A program made the translations under genes and the position numbers. Positions 18,301 to 25,290 of a stretch of DNA of 64,000 nucleotides are shown piece by piece. Under the pieces are notes generated by a model. That model made no database searches. It was not told where the DNA came from and saw only the letters and a list, made by a program, of their open reading frames with translations. Origin of the DNA: Labia minor (Eukaryota; Arthropoda; Insecta; Dermaptera; Spongiphoridae); the NCBI GenBank assembly GCA_963082975.1, contig OY720346.1:41877787-41941786 (forward strand), written 5' to 3'. Positions within the stretch are counted from its first letter, which is position 1. Each line of letters opens with the position of its first letter.

Positions 18301-19963
18301 AATCTTTTTTAAAGGGTGGGGGAGTGTAATATAGTGGAGATATATTGTCTTGGTGTGATGGAGATGTATTATATTTGATATATTGAAAATATATTATCTT
18401 AGTGTAATGGAAATATATTATTATGTTATCTTTAGAATGTGTGGGAATAGATTATATAAAATACATTATGTCATAAATTAAGAATGGGTTAGTATAAGAA
18501 GAAGGAAGTTGAGTTTGCATTTCATAAGCCGTGGGAAAAATATAATCGTTGTCCACTGATCAAAGGTGATCGTTATGTAAGAAAAGAAAGATTACTAATG
18601 GGTGCAACGGAGACAGAGGATGAGAGAAGGAGATGGCGAAAGGGGAAGGAGGGGAGGCTCAAGGTGAGATGAACCAAAAGCGGCAGAGAGTGTGGCAGGC
18701 AGGGAAGAATGTACACGAGAGAATAAGTGATTGAATTATCGATAATTATAAGATGTGTGTGTTAATTTTGATCTGTTTAGTGAATCTGTGCTCCTGGCCA
18801 GGAAAGTGTGAGTAAAGCAAATTTAATTATATCAAATGCATTTGAATAAATTCGTATGAAATTGATTAAATAAATGAATTAATTTGGATAAGATATATTA
18901 AATAAGTTAATGTAAAATTGATTGAATAAATAAAGTAAATAATATGAATTATAATTAACCGAATTAATATAAAATTAATTAAATAAGCAAGTTGAATTAA
19001 ATGAGTTATAATTAAAAGAATTAATGTAAAATTGATTGAATAATTAAATTAAATAATATAAATTATAATTAACTGGATTAATATAAATTTAATAATTGTA
19101 ACTAAATGAAATAAATTATATTTGAATTAAATTAAATGATGTTTTTAATAAACAATTAACACATTCGTCGTATATAGGTGGCATGATCTCGTACCTTCTT
19201 TCTAGCATTGGTGCAAGTAAGTACGCGGCCCATTACAATTTTATTCCAATTATATAAATTATCCATATTCATAAAAATCTGTGTGAATCAAAAATAATCA
19301 GGAGCTTTTGTTTCAAGCTTTTTTGGTACAACTTTGTTTCCAAGTTTCAATGTTGTTTAATCAATATCTTCGAACTCTTCATTGATGAGTATGTGTGTTT
19401 GAAGTCGTGTTTTATCACGAAGTTGAAATTTTTGATCAAAAATTAGTTTCACTTCCATTTGTTTTATCCAATAACTGATCATTATTTATATGCACCATTT
19501 CTTGTCATATGCACTGTTCTCTTTCTTTTTATCTCCTTAATTAATAATTATCATTTATTTATATGATGGAATTATATCAAATCATACTTGCATGGCATTT
19601 TCAGAAAATCATTACCTTCAAAGATGAAAACGTTTTGAGTACATTTGACTAGTCAGTCGTATCTCTTTTTATGATGAAGACATTAAAAACTTAAGTTAAG
19701 TTAAATTCATAAACCAATGTGGAGAAAAAATAGAAAAAAAAATTTAAAAAAAAATTTCCGAATCAAAATAAATTTTTATTCAAAACTGTAAGATATTTTT
19801 CTAATAAATCATCTTAAATATACAAATTATATCAAGAAATTAAAATATTTTTAAATAAATAGCTATTTATTTAATTCCACATCAAAATTTTTTTAGTTCA
19901 ATATTATACATACACATGTCAAAGGTTTTAATTATTTATACTCACCACAGTATTGTCCATCAT
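7650..19963 (-). CDS. CAP gene A: venom allergen 5-like secreted protein, split by a provirus in intron 1
   Basis: Exons (minus strand): 19963-19946, 9216-9112, 9032-8865, 8754-8673, 8239-8104, 8028-7944, 7796-7650. They total 741 nt, 246 residues. All introns are GT-AG and phases chain without a stop. Exon 1 is a microexon (MMDNTV). Exon 2 supplies a hydrophobic signal ([15 protein letters not shown]) and the Cys-rich start DYCxVCxDHTMC of antigen-5 proteins. Exons 3-7 form the CAP domain with AHNDLR (His about 68), GHYTEMAW (His about 177), CNYGPGGN (about 209) and a C-terminal Cys-rich tail ([10 protein letters not shown]). These match the two CAP signature blocks, and the length is typical for antigen 5. 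Secretion, probably in venom or saliva, is inferred from family. Unlike genes B-F, exon 2 starts ATT rather than ATG, so translation needs exon 1, which now lies beyond the 9.7-kb retroelement (intron 1 about 10.7 kb). An in-frame ATG at 9246-9244, upstream of the acceptor, could serve a shorter transcript. Assignment of exon 1 rests on paralogy of flanking intron sequence with gene B. Confidence 0.85.
8455..8658. repeat. 204-bp palindromic (hairpin) element in intron 4 of CAP gene A
   Basis: The left end AAAAGAGAACACCAGTGTTGCT is mirrored by AGCAAGACTGGTGTTCTCTTTT at the right end. The arms stay about 80% complementary for roughly 80 bases (e.g. CTTTCTAAACA / TGTTTAGAAAG). The other CAP genes lack it at this place. 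It looks like a foldback MITE. No target duplication is certain. Confidence 0.7.
9323..9387. repeat. (TA)n microsatellite in intron 1 of CAP gene A
   Basis: About 65 bp of pure AT alternation, just upstream (minus strand) of exon 2. Shorter TA runs sit at the equivalent place in gene B (about 27032-27061) and gene C (about 31343-31366), so the repeat predates the duplications and has expanded in A. Confidence 0.9.
9555..10467 (+). repeat. 5' LTR
   Basis: TG...CA ends with a 6-bp terminal inverted repeat (TGTAAT/ATTACA). A TATA-like TATATAAAATAC lies near 9682-9693. An AATAAA polyadenylation signal lies at about 10378-10383, so R would be unusually long (roughly 9715-10400) and U5 short. The first half is GC-balanced around 9820-9950, the second half very AT-rich. 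Within it, 9983-10045 is a short hydrophobic ORF ending at a splice donor (see separate entry). TATA and R limits are inferred, not mapped. Confidence 0.93.
9983..10045 (+). CDS. LTR-encoded short ORF, candidate signal-peptide exon for Env, with splice donor
   Basis: An ATG in the LTR opens a 20-codon ORF whose product is almost purely hydrophobic (Val, Leu, Ile and Cys core of about 10 residues) and then turns polar with Pro-Gly-Lys, the make-up of a signal peptide. The ORF overlaps a strong 5' splice site, AAGT|GTGAGT, with the exon ending at 10037 in phase 1. The acceptor before env (AG at 16449-16450) supplies the two bases that complete the codon and continue directly in the env frame, whose own N-terminus lacks a signal. 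Spliced env mRNAs are known for gypsy-type elements. That the LTR exon supplies the signal is my inference from phase and composition. Confidence 0.65.
   Translation: MCVLILICLVNLCSWPGKCE
10470..10487 (+). promoter_or_regulatory. primer binding site, tRNA-Leu-like
   Basis: TGGTGTCAGGTGTGG starts 2 nt after the 5' LTR. It is complementary to a tRNA 3' end of the form ...CCUGACACCA, which resembles insect tRNA-Leu acceptor stems. The tRNA identity is from memory and should be checked against the host tRNA set. Confidence 0.7.
10730..11653 (+). CDS. gag: Gag polyprotein (capsid/nucleocapsid)
   Basis: Length 307 residues from ATG 10730 (context GAAACATGG). The frame is open from 10652, but only non-ATG codons precede it. 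It forms the capsid and packages RNA. The N-terminus is a short coiled coil (about residues 3-22, [12 protein letters not shown]). Residues about 35-190 are a Ty3/gypsy retrotransposon gag domain with the W-x-G...FLNKFEQLA and YLDRLRD patterns. Two CCHC zinc knuckles follow: [14 protein letters not shown] (from residue about 226) and [14 protein letters not shown] (from about 264). The last 30 codons overlap the pol frame, and a -1 slip site lies at 11617-11623 before the TGA at 11651. Classical Drosophila errantivirus Gags usually lack zinc knuckles, so this Gag is closer to other Ty3/gypsy lineages. Confidence 0.93.
   Translation: MEEQIHNLEQQLGQLQAQLSNLTGAAGPVEVRVNRDPNWGIVEGMSPWTGTGQIDLFLNKFEQLAKMGNIPEDQRREVLEWKLEGTALRVVRNLPGDITWEGVKEQLRARFKPEDTATQRMRMVLTMGQTPQESAADYLDRLRDAMAGIDWAGTGITLLARFLEGLRGEPGRQARVAAPTTEEGALQIAQRWEKEGRNVPETRFTYPWRRRDNTRFTSNPAIRGRCYNCNREGHMARMCPIKREPNSTIGGTEKRGNIKPREGCYRCGSREHFIRQCPRPPQVKCVAEENIHTQVAPKEFGLPPPQE
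11557..16425 (+). CDS. pol: Pol polyprotein: protease, RT, RNase H, integrase, plus macro domain
   Basis: The frame is open from 11557, with no early ATG. It is entered by -1 frameshift, so translation in this frame starts at about 11623. Residue numbers count from 11557. Protease: [11 protein letters not shown] (catalytic Asp 69, nt 11761) and LLGMD. RT: about 420-640, catalytic YLDD at 13249-13260 (565-568). RNase H: Asp 714 (TDAS), Glu 753, Asp 780 (TDHAALKW). Integrase: HHCC zinc module from His 907 to CSIC, then Asp 976, Asp 1035 and Glu 1071 with exactly 35 residues between the last two (DD35E), and a GPY/F module (KGPY, about 1210). Beyond the usual Pol end it has a macro domain (about 1259-1391), an acidic Ser/Glu-rich stretch (about 1395-1540) and a Pro-rich, basic end with GRPKKR. 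Between protease and RT a 34-residue block is duplicated. Stop TAA at 16423, in the same frame as env downstream. All catalytic residues are present. Confidence 0.95.
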   Translation: MSPTSPGKVCGRRKHPYTSGPKRVRTPSAPRVSPKRFGSLLVTAINTNADKATRVRLSIGGRELEMLVDTGSEVSILKAPIPDIPVMGYPRNACGVTGDLLPISGQQTLPILVTKRRIMHPFIICDVRIAGDGLLGMDVLTALGAVIDVQKRECRWNGTARGNGKGKRGVGNGSNLEIIPLERPRGVVSTETDDTEFGAISGIPPVTGIDEVQEEVVRARVIGTRKDDTEFEAISGIPPVTGVEGLPEEVVRAKQRKVIPAWSEVVVWAEVDNAQDGSEMVVEPVILAQPVLRVGRTCVRVEKGSVPVRVINLSSRKAVIDRRQQLAKASTIPILDQSCICRVQVVEQETKHQWVSKFKEKLTHLPENHQHQMFELLNEYASLMYEEGTTGLGCALGVKHKIVTEGSAPIFKRPYRVPHAMRPEVEKQIGKMLEEGVIVESDSPWSAPVVLVPKKSTDGRVKYRFCTDYRALNSVTKIPVYPIPNITETLESLGNAQYFTTLDLASGYHQIQVAPEDREKTAFTTFMGHFEYARMPFGLAGAPATFQRLMDRVLAGIKGSECFVYLDDVVVFGTTFSEHQRRLRNVFECLRQARLQIQLEKCHFAVGEVGYLGHRVGKDGVRPDPKTVEAINNYPQPKNVKEIQQFLGLSGWYRRFIPEYANIAKPLTVLTKKDQKFQWGKDQEQAFLSLTKFLCSDTVLVYPDFTLPFILATDASNEALGAVLSQRRDGYERPIAYASRTLNKAESNYTVTEKELLAVVWATQQFRCYLYGRKFQLITDHAALKWMLSLHDPSQRLTRWALRLAEYDYTVEHRPGKLHRNADALSRVKVSEEGPESKVHTIRTLLRTTATEKEWRESQDQDEDCQRWARSGKAQARSDGCLYVVDDHQTRLMVPREKVPMILEENHDRPTAGHRGVQGTLSRIQRQYFWEGMERDVESWVKQCSICTQMKSPTGLRAPVQPHEIPRRPFQMIALDVVEFPKSTRGNRYLLTVLDHYSRYLEAIPIPNQTAARVIRALTEEVISRHGIPEIILTDQGRNFTSKLFLGLCQRLGIKKVQTTAYHPESNGRVERVHKTIKEMLRPWVRTDGKDWDVWLPYALMAYRSGPHSSTGFSPNVLAFGRETDINITVKNQHHQEEPDRWAYLNDLCDRIEHLQQRSINQSEARLQASRKQANKHRKFRRFEVGDEVYVYNPVLKESEARKFYKPWKGPYTIATKNSEVVYGVWWSPTKIVNIHVNRLKPANIERRGVNRVYEHTGDMLMAPKNYALAHCVSADLRMSQGVAKTIRDTYPRHPCEKIPEPTIGEILVQYHPDRVILHCVTKTKASDKPRPENVKMTIKNLLLKATEVGIPALAVPRLGCGMDGLKWVQVKKWLKELTPDYPVRVHVYTPAAIGTPTPTDDEEEKNRIWESDSDDDVWSGEEDISLSPWREQNDSQPNWNGVGQLDYSARPSEIEEIEPEGEKETPPVINLESQDEIDIAEALREEESLRIDRRDPESGRQETETGEHVTQGETGQTSQDEESQREEGWEDIDSPASPEKSPNARDQNAHPPHTPPNRDVPVRGSVEAQPSTSSPGTRPPTTAGATKNPNTSKPPVGVPPKKRGVGRPKKRTIWNFHKKKE
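11617..11660 (+). promoter_or_regulatory. programmed -1 frameshift signal (slippery heptamer plus stem)
   Basis: The heptamer C CCA AAA (11617-11623) is in the right phase of gag for tandem -1 slippage (X XXY YYZ). Three nucleotides later TTCGGACTC (11627-11635) pairs perfectly with GAGTCCGAA (11652-11660), a 9-bp stem with a 16-nt loop that contains the gag stop region. Pol is in the -1 frame relative to gag, as this predicts. The 3-nt spacer is shorter than the usual 5-9 nt, so a pseudoknot or a partly melted stem is possible. Confidence 0.75.
12133..12336 (+). repeat. 102-bp in-frame tandem duplication in the protease-RT linker
   Basis: Units start at GATGACACGGAATTTG (12133 and 12235). 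About 80 of the first bases match nearly perfectly, including ATTAGTGGCATTCCGCC and GAGGAGGTCGTGAGAGC. It encodes two copies of [16 protein letters not shown]...EEVVRA. The frame is kept, so the linker tolerates length change. Confidence 0.9.
15337..15735 (+). other. macro domain (TARG1/OARD1 type) within Pol
   Basis: Residues about 1261-1393 of Pol. Matches by eye to the TARG1/OARD1 subfamily of macro domains (ADP-ribosyl-protein hydrolases): [17 protein letters not shown] (N-terminal ADP-ribose loop), GEILVQ, a strand ending [10 protein letters not shown] followed by EN, then [13 protein letters not shown] and a final VRVHVY strand. Known biochemistry of TARG1 assigns catalysis to a Lys and an Asp 41 residues apart. 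The equivalent residues here, Lys 1323 (nt 15523) and Asp 1364 (nt 15646), are also 41 apart. This suggests an active ADP-ribose hydrolase that could reverse host (PARP-type) ADP-ribosylation of element proteins. The catalytic assignment is from family knowledge, the role is inference. Confidence 0.85.
16436..16450 (+). promoter_or_regulatory. 3' splice acceptor for spliced env mRNA
   Basis: A pyrimidine-rich TTTCTTCTCTCACAG lies between the pol stop (16425) and the env ATG (16468). It is the only such strong acceptor near the env start. Phase fits the LTR donor at 10037/10038. Confidence 0.75.
16468..18264 (+). CDS. env: Env, F-type fusion glycoprotein
   Basis: 598 residues from ATG 16468. 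The exon probably starts at 16451 and the true N-terminus is likely supplied by splicing. It would mediate membrane fusion for infectious transfer of the element. Seen: an early GVYFEP...EWRI block typical of the mature N-terminus of errantivirus Env and baculovirus F proteins, a furin-type site RSRR at residues 103-106 (cleavage after nt 16785), and immediately after it a Gly-rich hydrophobic fusion peptide (about 107-125). A long heptad-like helical region follows (about 120-250), then many Cys in 345-470. A single transmembrane segment lies near 543-566, followed by a basic 32-residue cytoplasmic tail. No signal peptide is present at this ATG, which would be fatal for an envelope unless supplied upstream. 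The frame is intact. It is in the same frame as pol but separated by the pol stop. Confidence 0.92.
   Translation: MGKQAREREEIMPLGVYFEPVDDVIITGDEWRIVTEVDVKEIQGKVSVIRDSLEKLQDDRYALLEGEPLKTIDFKEDMSYIKTSFEMTEGIISHLSEMLPPARSRRGLVDAGGHVLKFIFGTLDNEDLVELNTRLQNLNEVNEQMSHYFDDQITALDQLDHKTNQNFDLIKQHARTLLELATLIDQNFNSTLGRQNAAEKFFQEALELMTKTRRLGQAVTSVRNWLEDILGIVQSAAAGRLDARLINPKMLLELMIDINKKLPEGQEWLTPLELRFIYKYYDTSLVKVYSVRDAIRFVISLPLKTVSQSGTIYFVHVVPTARGGVRTKLVKISPWILVTHDHQKYTTLEHRYVDNCRGREPMVCQQPIPLVARSQLSCVSALFFKQAEHLDSYCSWEVLLGAVTDFWEPSYSGSHWYYSISRPQVARQSCRTNSKPRFDDIQLHQQGIVTVPEGCQLYTNQHLLMSRSAGQSRVTITTPVIFTGHKEEPLITETSRKENTIMAEGLKSLESIRAELGRTSMSVPLSRLREEARLIQSKRKQHLIAGGTGGGAVLVSLCGLVGYLWWKKCTRRKRKAGKLQNQLGSDVDIDKTEEGSNC
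18265..18324 (+). promoter_or_regulatory. hairpin and polypurine tract before the 3' LTR
   Basis: GATTGTTTCGGG (18269-18280) pairs perfectly with CCCGAAACAATC (18293-18304). Flanking A-run and T-run plus one G-T pair extend the stem to about 17 bp. The purine tract AAAGGGTGGGGGAG (18311-18324) directly abuts the LTR and would prime plus-strand DNA synthesis. Confidence 0.85.
18325..19237 (+). repeat. 3' LTR
   Basis: Same length as the 5' LTR (913 bp), and no difference seen when compared segment by segment. Ends GCGGCCCATTACA, followed by the target duplication ATTT. Confidence 0.93.
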
Positions 19964-20497
19964 GATTTTGTTTTAGGAAATAAATGTAAGTATCTTAGGC
20001 GAATCACTTTTTAAATGAATTTTTATCAAATACAAAAAATAAATAAATAATCGGAAATATATTATCATAGAAAAAAATTGTTGATATTTTTTATTAAATC
20101 TCAACAAGAATCTTTGATTAGGATCAATTTTATATTTGAAGATATTATCAACAAATATCTTTAAAATATATTTTTTTCGAAATTTTAAATTATTATAATT
20201 ATTATAATTTAGTAGATATTATCAAAAAATATATTTTAATCATTTATTAAAATTGTTTTCCTTATTTATTTAGCATAAAAAAATTATTTATGAGCAATTG
20301 AACTTCAAATGAAATCATTTTATAGATTAATTTGATAATAAAAATTAAAAATCAAGGGTAAATTTTTGCATATTTCAATTTATAATAAATATTTTTACTT
20401 AAAACAACTTCAAATATTTAAGTAAATTATATCCCATATAGTGAATTCATTTCTATGCAAACTTCTTTCAACCATAAACATAGATTTTTATATTTTT

Positions 20498-21090
20498 ACC
20501 GACCGACGATAGTAAGGGAGGTATTGTTTTCACACCAAATTTCACATGTGGAGATTTTTACATATCTCCACGAATCATGCATTTTCTTAACAGAAAAAGG
20601 TATTTTTAGCATGATGTCTGTCCGTCCGTCCGCCCGTCCGTCCTGAACGACTCAACGGATTTTGATGAAATTTGGTATGGGATGAATTGATCAACTTTTG
20701 GTGCAAATCCGGAAACCGGAAGTGGTAGTATTAGCGATCGACGATAGGAAGGGAAGGGTTATTTTCACACCAAATTTCACATGAGGAGATTTTTTTTTAC
20801 ATATCACCACGAACCATCATGCACTTTGTATTGGTTTTATCCTCGAGAAAAATCATCTTTATTAGTTTTTTCTTAATTTAAAATTATATGACGTCATCCA
20901 GCCATTCATGACGTCACAGCCTGGTATTACATATATATTATAAATAAAATAAAATAAAAAATATTTATGTTATATCCATGTTTTTCATTACATTAATAGA
21001 TATATTAAAATTATTTGAAATTGTTTCTGTAGCTGGAAATTAATTTATTTCAAACCGTCTGTCGGTTCGGACCTGGCCACAGGTCAACTT
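20498..21090 (+). mobile_element. Helentron-like (HINE) element, near full length
   Basis: Starts ACCGACCGACGATAG after a T-run. It contains the GTCCGTCCGTCC microsatellite (about 20620-20643) and a CRE pair (20889, 20909). It ends CCGTCTGTCGGT...GGACCTGGCCACAGGTCAACTT, with a GACCTG/CAGGTC hairpin. The 5' and 3' subterminal CGACCGAC / GTCGGT motifs are inverted. No coding capacity. Confidence 0.8.
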
Positions 21091-21799
21091 ATTTTATTTT
21101 ATCATTAATTTTAAATAATTTTAATTAGATTTGATAACTTTTGTTTCTTATTAGTAATCAAACAATTATATAACTACTACTTCATAAATCCATATATAGT
21201 AAATAAAAAGATAAAATATAAACTCCTACTTTAAAATATATACATATTTATCAATTCATCCATTTAATGGACATCATTTTACATTTTAAACTTTAATTAT
21301 AATTCAGATAAAGTTAATTTATTTATATTCAGAAATTATATGTGTATATATTTTTATAACCTTTATTATATTAAGCCTAATATGTTCTATACATTTATTT
21401 TTATACAATACATACATATAAATAATGTGGGAGAGTATATGGTATAAATATATTTAATATATATTTTTAATAATTTCTCTAGTTTCAATTTTTTTAAAAA
21501 ATAATGATTATATTTATTTTAAATATAATTTTCTGTGTCGCTACTTTCTTTGATACAACAACTCTCCAAATATCCCTATATCCATTCAATACCTATATTT
21601 GATAAAATTAGAAATATTTTTAATGCAGTTAGTTCTGCTTTATTTTTAAAATGAAACATAAATAGCGTGTCATTCCTCTTTGAAATCAATTTTTTAATAA
21701 CCAGGCCTGGCAACTAATCCTTCACATCAATATTTCCAAAACGAAAGTGAATGAATTATTTTTTTCCAGAAGTTTTTGAAATAGTACCATCACAAATTT

Positions 21800-22460
21800 T
21801 TACTATCTCGCAAGAGTTTTGTAGGTCCCTGAGTCTTTTTCAATAAGCTTGAGAAAAATATGTCTGTCTGTCTCTCTCTCTCTGTGTGTATGTATATAGA
21901 CAAGATTACGTAAAAACGGTATGAGTTAGAATAATGAAATTTGGACACGGGCATTATTCAAAATTTGTAGTTTTCTATCAACTTTTGAGAAATTAAGCTC
22001 ATTCGGAAGAGTCATTACTTACCACGTTTTGATATTTTTTCACATGATTAAAAATTGTATAAAACTGCTATATATATATTATAGAATTTCAGCTTAATTG
22101 AAACGCTGAAAGTACCGGAATTAATTTTTTACATTTTTAACACGTTGACTGGAAATCACGCGCCAGCACTTGACGTGGTGTCATCAACAAAGAGCCAAAC
22201 ACCCGAATTAATTTTTTAAATTTTTAAATTTAACTTAAAAATTAAGGTAAAGGATTTAAATTTAAATTTAATATGCCATATGTTAATTAATTAATTAAAT
22301 TTAATAACCATACTATACTGGAAATTTATTTTTTGATTAATTAATTAATTAATCCAATTCAATTATACTTCATTTATAATTTAATTATTTAAATTTAATT
22401 TAAATATAATGTATTTTTAATATTATGTTTTCTAACTACTAAGCCAATTTCAATGTTTTA
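21800..22460 (+). repeat. interspersed repeat R2 with GTCT microsatellite
   Basis: Starts near TTTTTACTATCTCGCAAGAG (21806). It contains CTGTCTGTCTCTCTCTC (about 21862-21880), AGATTACGTAAAAACGGTATGAG, and a block ending TGACGTGGTGTCATCAACAAAGAGCC. Further copies at 41260-41880 (+) and 55425-55790 (-). It is non-coding and resembles a second Helentron-associated family. Confidence 0.7.
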
Positions 22461-22469
22461 ATATTAAAC

Positions 22470-24700
22470 ACTCAAAGTGTTACCTTTTTAATGAGCATTT
22501 TGTGGTGGCGCTACGATGTATTATGTTTTCGGAGTAATTTGAAGTTATCTATTGGAAAAAGGTCACGAACTTTTTACTTGACCTATTATTATTATAAATA
22601 ACTATTTTTGCATTCTTTAATTGTCGTTTTATTTAATTAGCTTTTAATAATATGGTTAAATTAAAGTAAAGTGACTAATTTAGAATTTATAAGTAGCAAC
22701 AATTATAACAAAATGAATGACAACTGTTTTAAATTTTTTTTATTTTACATGACAAGTATTCTTCATTATTAGGCTAAAGAATCTTTTGATAATCATAGCA
22801 ATTAGGAGTAGTACGAATATAGATTATGAATATGGTAGGTATTGTTAATTAAATAATAGAAAGTTGTACCTCTCATCTCTGTAAAGATCAATGGACATAC
22901 AATCGTAGATCTGATGGAATTAGGAGAAGATAAAAATTGAATGAATCTGGAATAAAGTATAAAGACATTTGGGGAATGTAAATGCTGTAGCCAAGAGTAA
23001 AATGTTTTAAAAAGATATTAATGTATCATTATTTAAAGTTAAATTATACAAAAAATACTATTTAAATATTTATTTCCAAATTAGGAAAAAAATATACAAA
23101 GAAATAATATTTGTACATGTAATTTATTGAAAAGTATTTACTTAAACATTTTTTTTTTTACTTATTTGTGATTTTAATCAGTCTATTTTTATATGGAGTC
23201 TACGTTATCAGTTAAGTATTTAAATAATGATAAAGTCCATGCTAAATTATCTAAATTTCCTTATTTCCTTTTACTTGCTATCTTATTTATTTTTTTATAA
23301 ACACAATATATGACTCGAAATTATAGTGCAAAGACAAAATATTTAGTAAAAGAAGTCAACAGCTTAAAGTGGGATTTGAAAAGGTAAATATCAAATATCA
23401 GGATTTATGTATAATCATAAAAGTTAATAATATTAGAAAATAATTTAAATGAGAATTACAACCTGGTGGTGTCAGTAATTATGAGGTGAAATAGCTTATA
23501 TCTACAAAATTATTATCGGAATTATTAAAATTTATTAAAATTTATCATTATACAAGCTGGAATCCATAGTTTTAAAATATTTGAAAATAGGATTCTTTGA
23601 AGCATCTATCGACGGAAAAAGGATAATGTAGAATATTGCATAACAAAGAATTCCATGATCTTTATGTATCTTTATCATAGTTAGGAATATAAAATGGAAA
23701 ATAGGAGTTGAATTATGAAACTAGTGCGAGGCGGAGGTGTGGCATGGAGCTTTCGATTCTAGTTAATTTTTCACTCTTCACTTTTTCGAGTTTTATATCA
23801 ACATATAAAGCTTGAGTTGTTCTATTAAATAGGGCACTTATGGCTTCAGTAGCTACCTAAAGGGATGCGGTAGGTCATAATTAATATTGACGGGTTTTTG
23901 AACTTGTTAATGGATTTATTTTATTTTAATAATTAATATTATTAAATCTTTAGTCCGACCGGCGCAGAGGTTATTACAGGTACTGTCCAAATAACCCACT
24001 CCACTCCTCCCTTTTCCATTCCTTAAATTCTTTATTTACAAACATCAATATGGAATTAATTTCTCTCAACCAATAATTATTAACTTATTTTTTATAAAAT
24101 TAATATAAATCCTGATATCCTATCGGGGCTTCAAGTTCAAGCTATTTGCCGGCTGGGGGTGAACATGTGGGCTGAAATTCAAGAGGTTTCTAGCTGTATC
24201 TGATATTCTTTACACTACTTGTATCAGATACATTATCTTTCAATAATTCTAATAACAAGTTGCTCTTGAAAAACTCTAGAGTTCTATTTCTATTCCCCAC
24301 TTCTTTTCTTCTTGCTAATAGAGATTCAACGGTCTCAAGAGCAAAGGAAGACTTCTAGTGTCCGAATGACCGTGAGTGCAAATAAAATCTACAAACGTAA
24401 ATCACCTCAGTCGTTAGAACTGCTCTTCGTCACACAGCAAAAGCAAAATAAATTGCAAAATATCCCGTAAAAGCCTTGAAAAAGATTGAATAAAGGAAAA
24501 ATAAAACGGAAATCACAGATTTGATCTTTCTGTGGGCCCTCACGGCAAACAAACACTGGATGTCAACGGCAGAAGTTTGAGCGCGCCAGCAATACTCCCT
24601 TACGTTCCAGAACAGGTGGTTTAAGAATAAATCTATACTCCGATTTACATCAATAATTCATTATGTTATCACAAGGCAGAAATCGAAAACCTTGATATAG
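22470..24700. other. intergenic DNA between genes A and B, mostly unrecognised
   Basis: AT-rich to about 23560. From 23590 to 23760 a stretch (AATGTAGAATATTGCATAACAAAGAA) is shared with 29190-29290, part of a decayed non-LTR retrotransposon. At 24130-24700 sequence is less AT-rich but without an open frame, perhaps more of the same retrotransposon. Confidence 0.4.
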
Positions 24701-24739
24701 AACGTGAGAGTTATGTGAGGACCGAAAATGAATTCAATA

Positions 24740-25290
24740 ATGAATCCAATAATTAGTTATTAATTTTAACAAAACGGAATACCTTAAAGTGGAAAATGAG
24801 GAAAAGAAAGATTTGGACATTGATGGGATGGTTGAAAGTATCTGGGAAACACTCTGACATCCAATACGAAGAGGTTGGGGGAAATTGAAAATAAAATTGG
24901 ACTGGGGAATAAAAAGAAGGCTGCGAACCTGGTCACTAGAAACACAAAGAAGATTATATACTTCTTGGTCTAGTCTATATTTATGGGGTCGAGACTTGGG
25001 AAATAAACAAAAGGGAATCACAAAGGCTCCATGCCCTTGAAATGGATTTCTGGAGGCAGAACTGTCAGTCTCGACGACGTGCGAAACGAGATGAAGCGGC
25101 TGCAATGATATGGTCATTTTATGATAACAGCAGAGGAAAAATGGCTTAAGGGTGTGTACTACTAGGTTCCCATTGAGAAGAGGAAGCAGGGACGACCTCC
25201 GAGAACCTAATACCAGGACGTGTTGAGTGCGATGGTCTCACGGGTACTAAAGGAGGCAGATTAGCTGACCAGGAGAGAGTTCGCGAAGCG
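24740..25290 (+). pseudogene. non-LTR retrotransposon fragment, C-terminal reverse transcriptase region
   Basis: On the plus strand the stretch around 24965-25140 reads YGVETWEINKRESQRLHALE, then MDFWRQNC, the conserved post-RT segment of LINE-type polymerases (YGxExW...LxxxExxFxRxx). It is followed by a broken frame with a GRPPRT-like arginine-rich end. A near-identical copy lies at 36061-36560. Frameshifts and stops show it is dead. Confidence 0.7.

Larger units (their letters stand above)
9555..19237 (+). mobile_element. intact env-containing Ty3/gypsy LTR retroelement (errantivirus-like) with a macro domain
   Basis: Total 9683 bp. The 5' LTR 9555-10467 and 3' LTR 18325-19237 are both 913 bp and I find no mismatch reading them in parallel. 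Both begin TGTAAT and end ATTACA. The flanks ATTT (9551-9554 and 19238-19241) form a 4-bp target duplication. Internal order: primer site, gag, pol (-1 frame), env, purine tract. All three frames are open, so the insertion is recent and possibly functional. It lies in CAP gene A intron 1 in the opposite orientation to the gene. The internal part has near-balanced base composition, unlike the very AT-rich host flanks. Gag with CCHC knuckles plus an F-type env plus a macro domain is an uncommon combination. Confidence 0.95.

Noticed and set aside
18269..18310. Hairpin followed by a T-run as a bacterial-type terminator
   Set aside because: The setting is eukaryotic. The hairpin lies inside the retroelement transcript, before the PPT and LTR, where such a terminator has no meaning.
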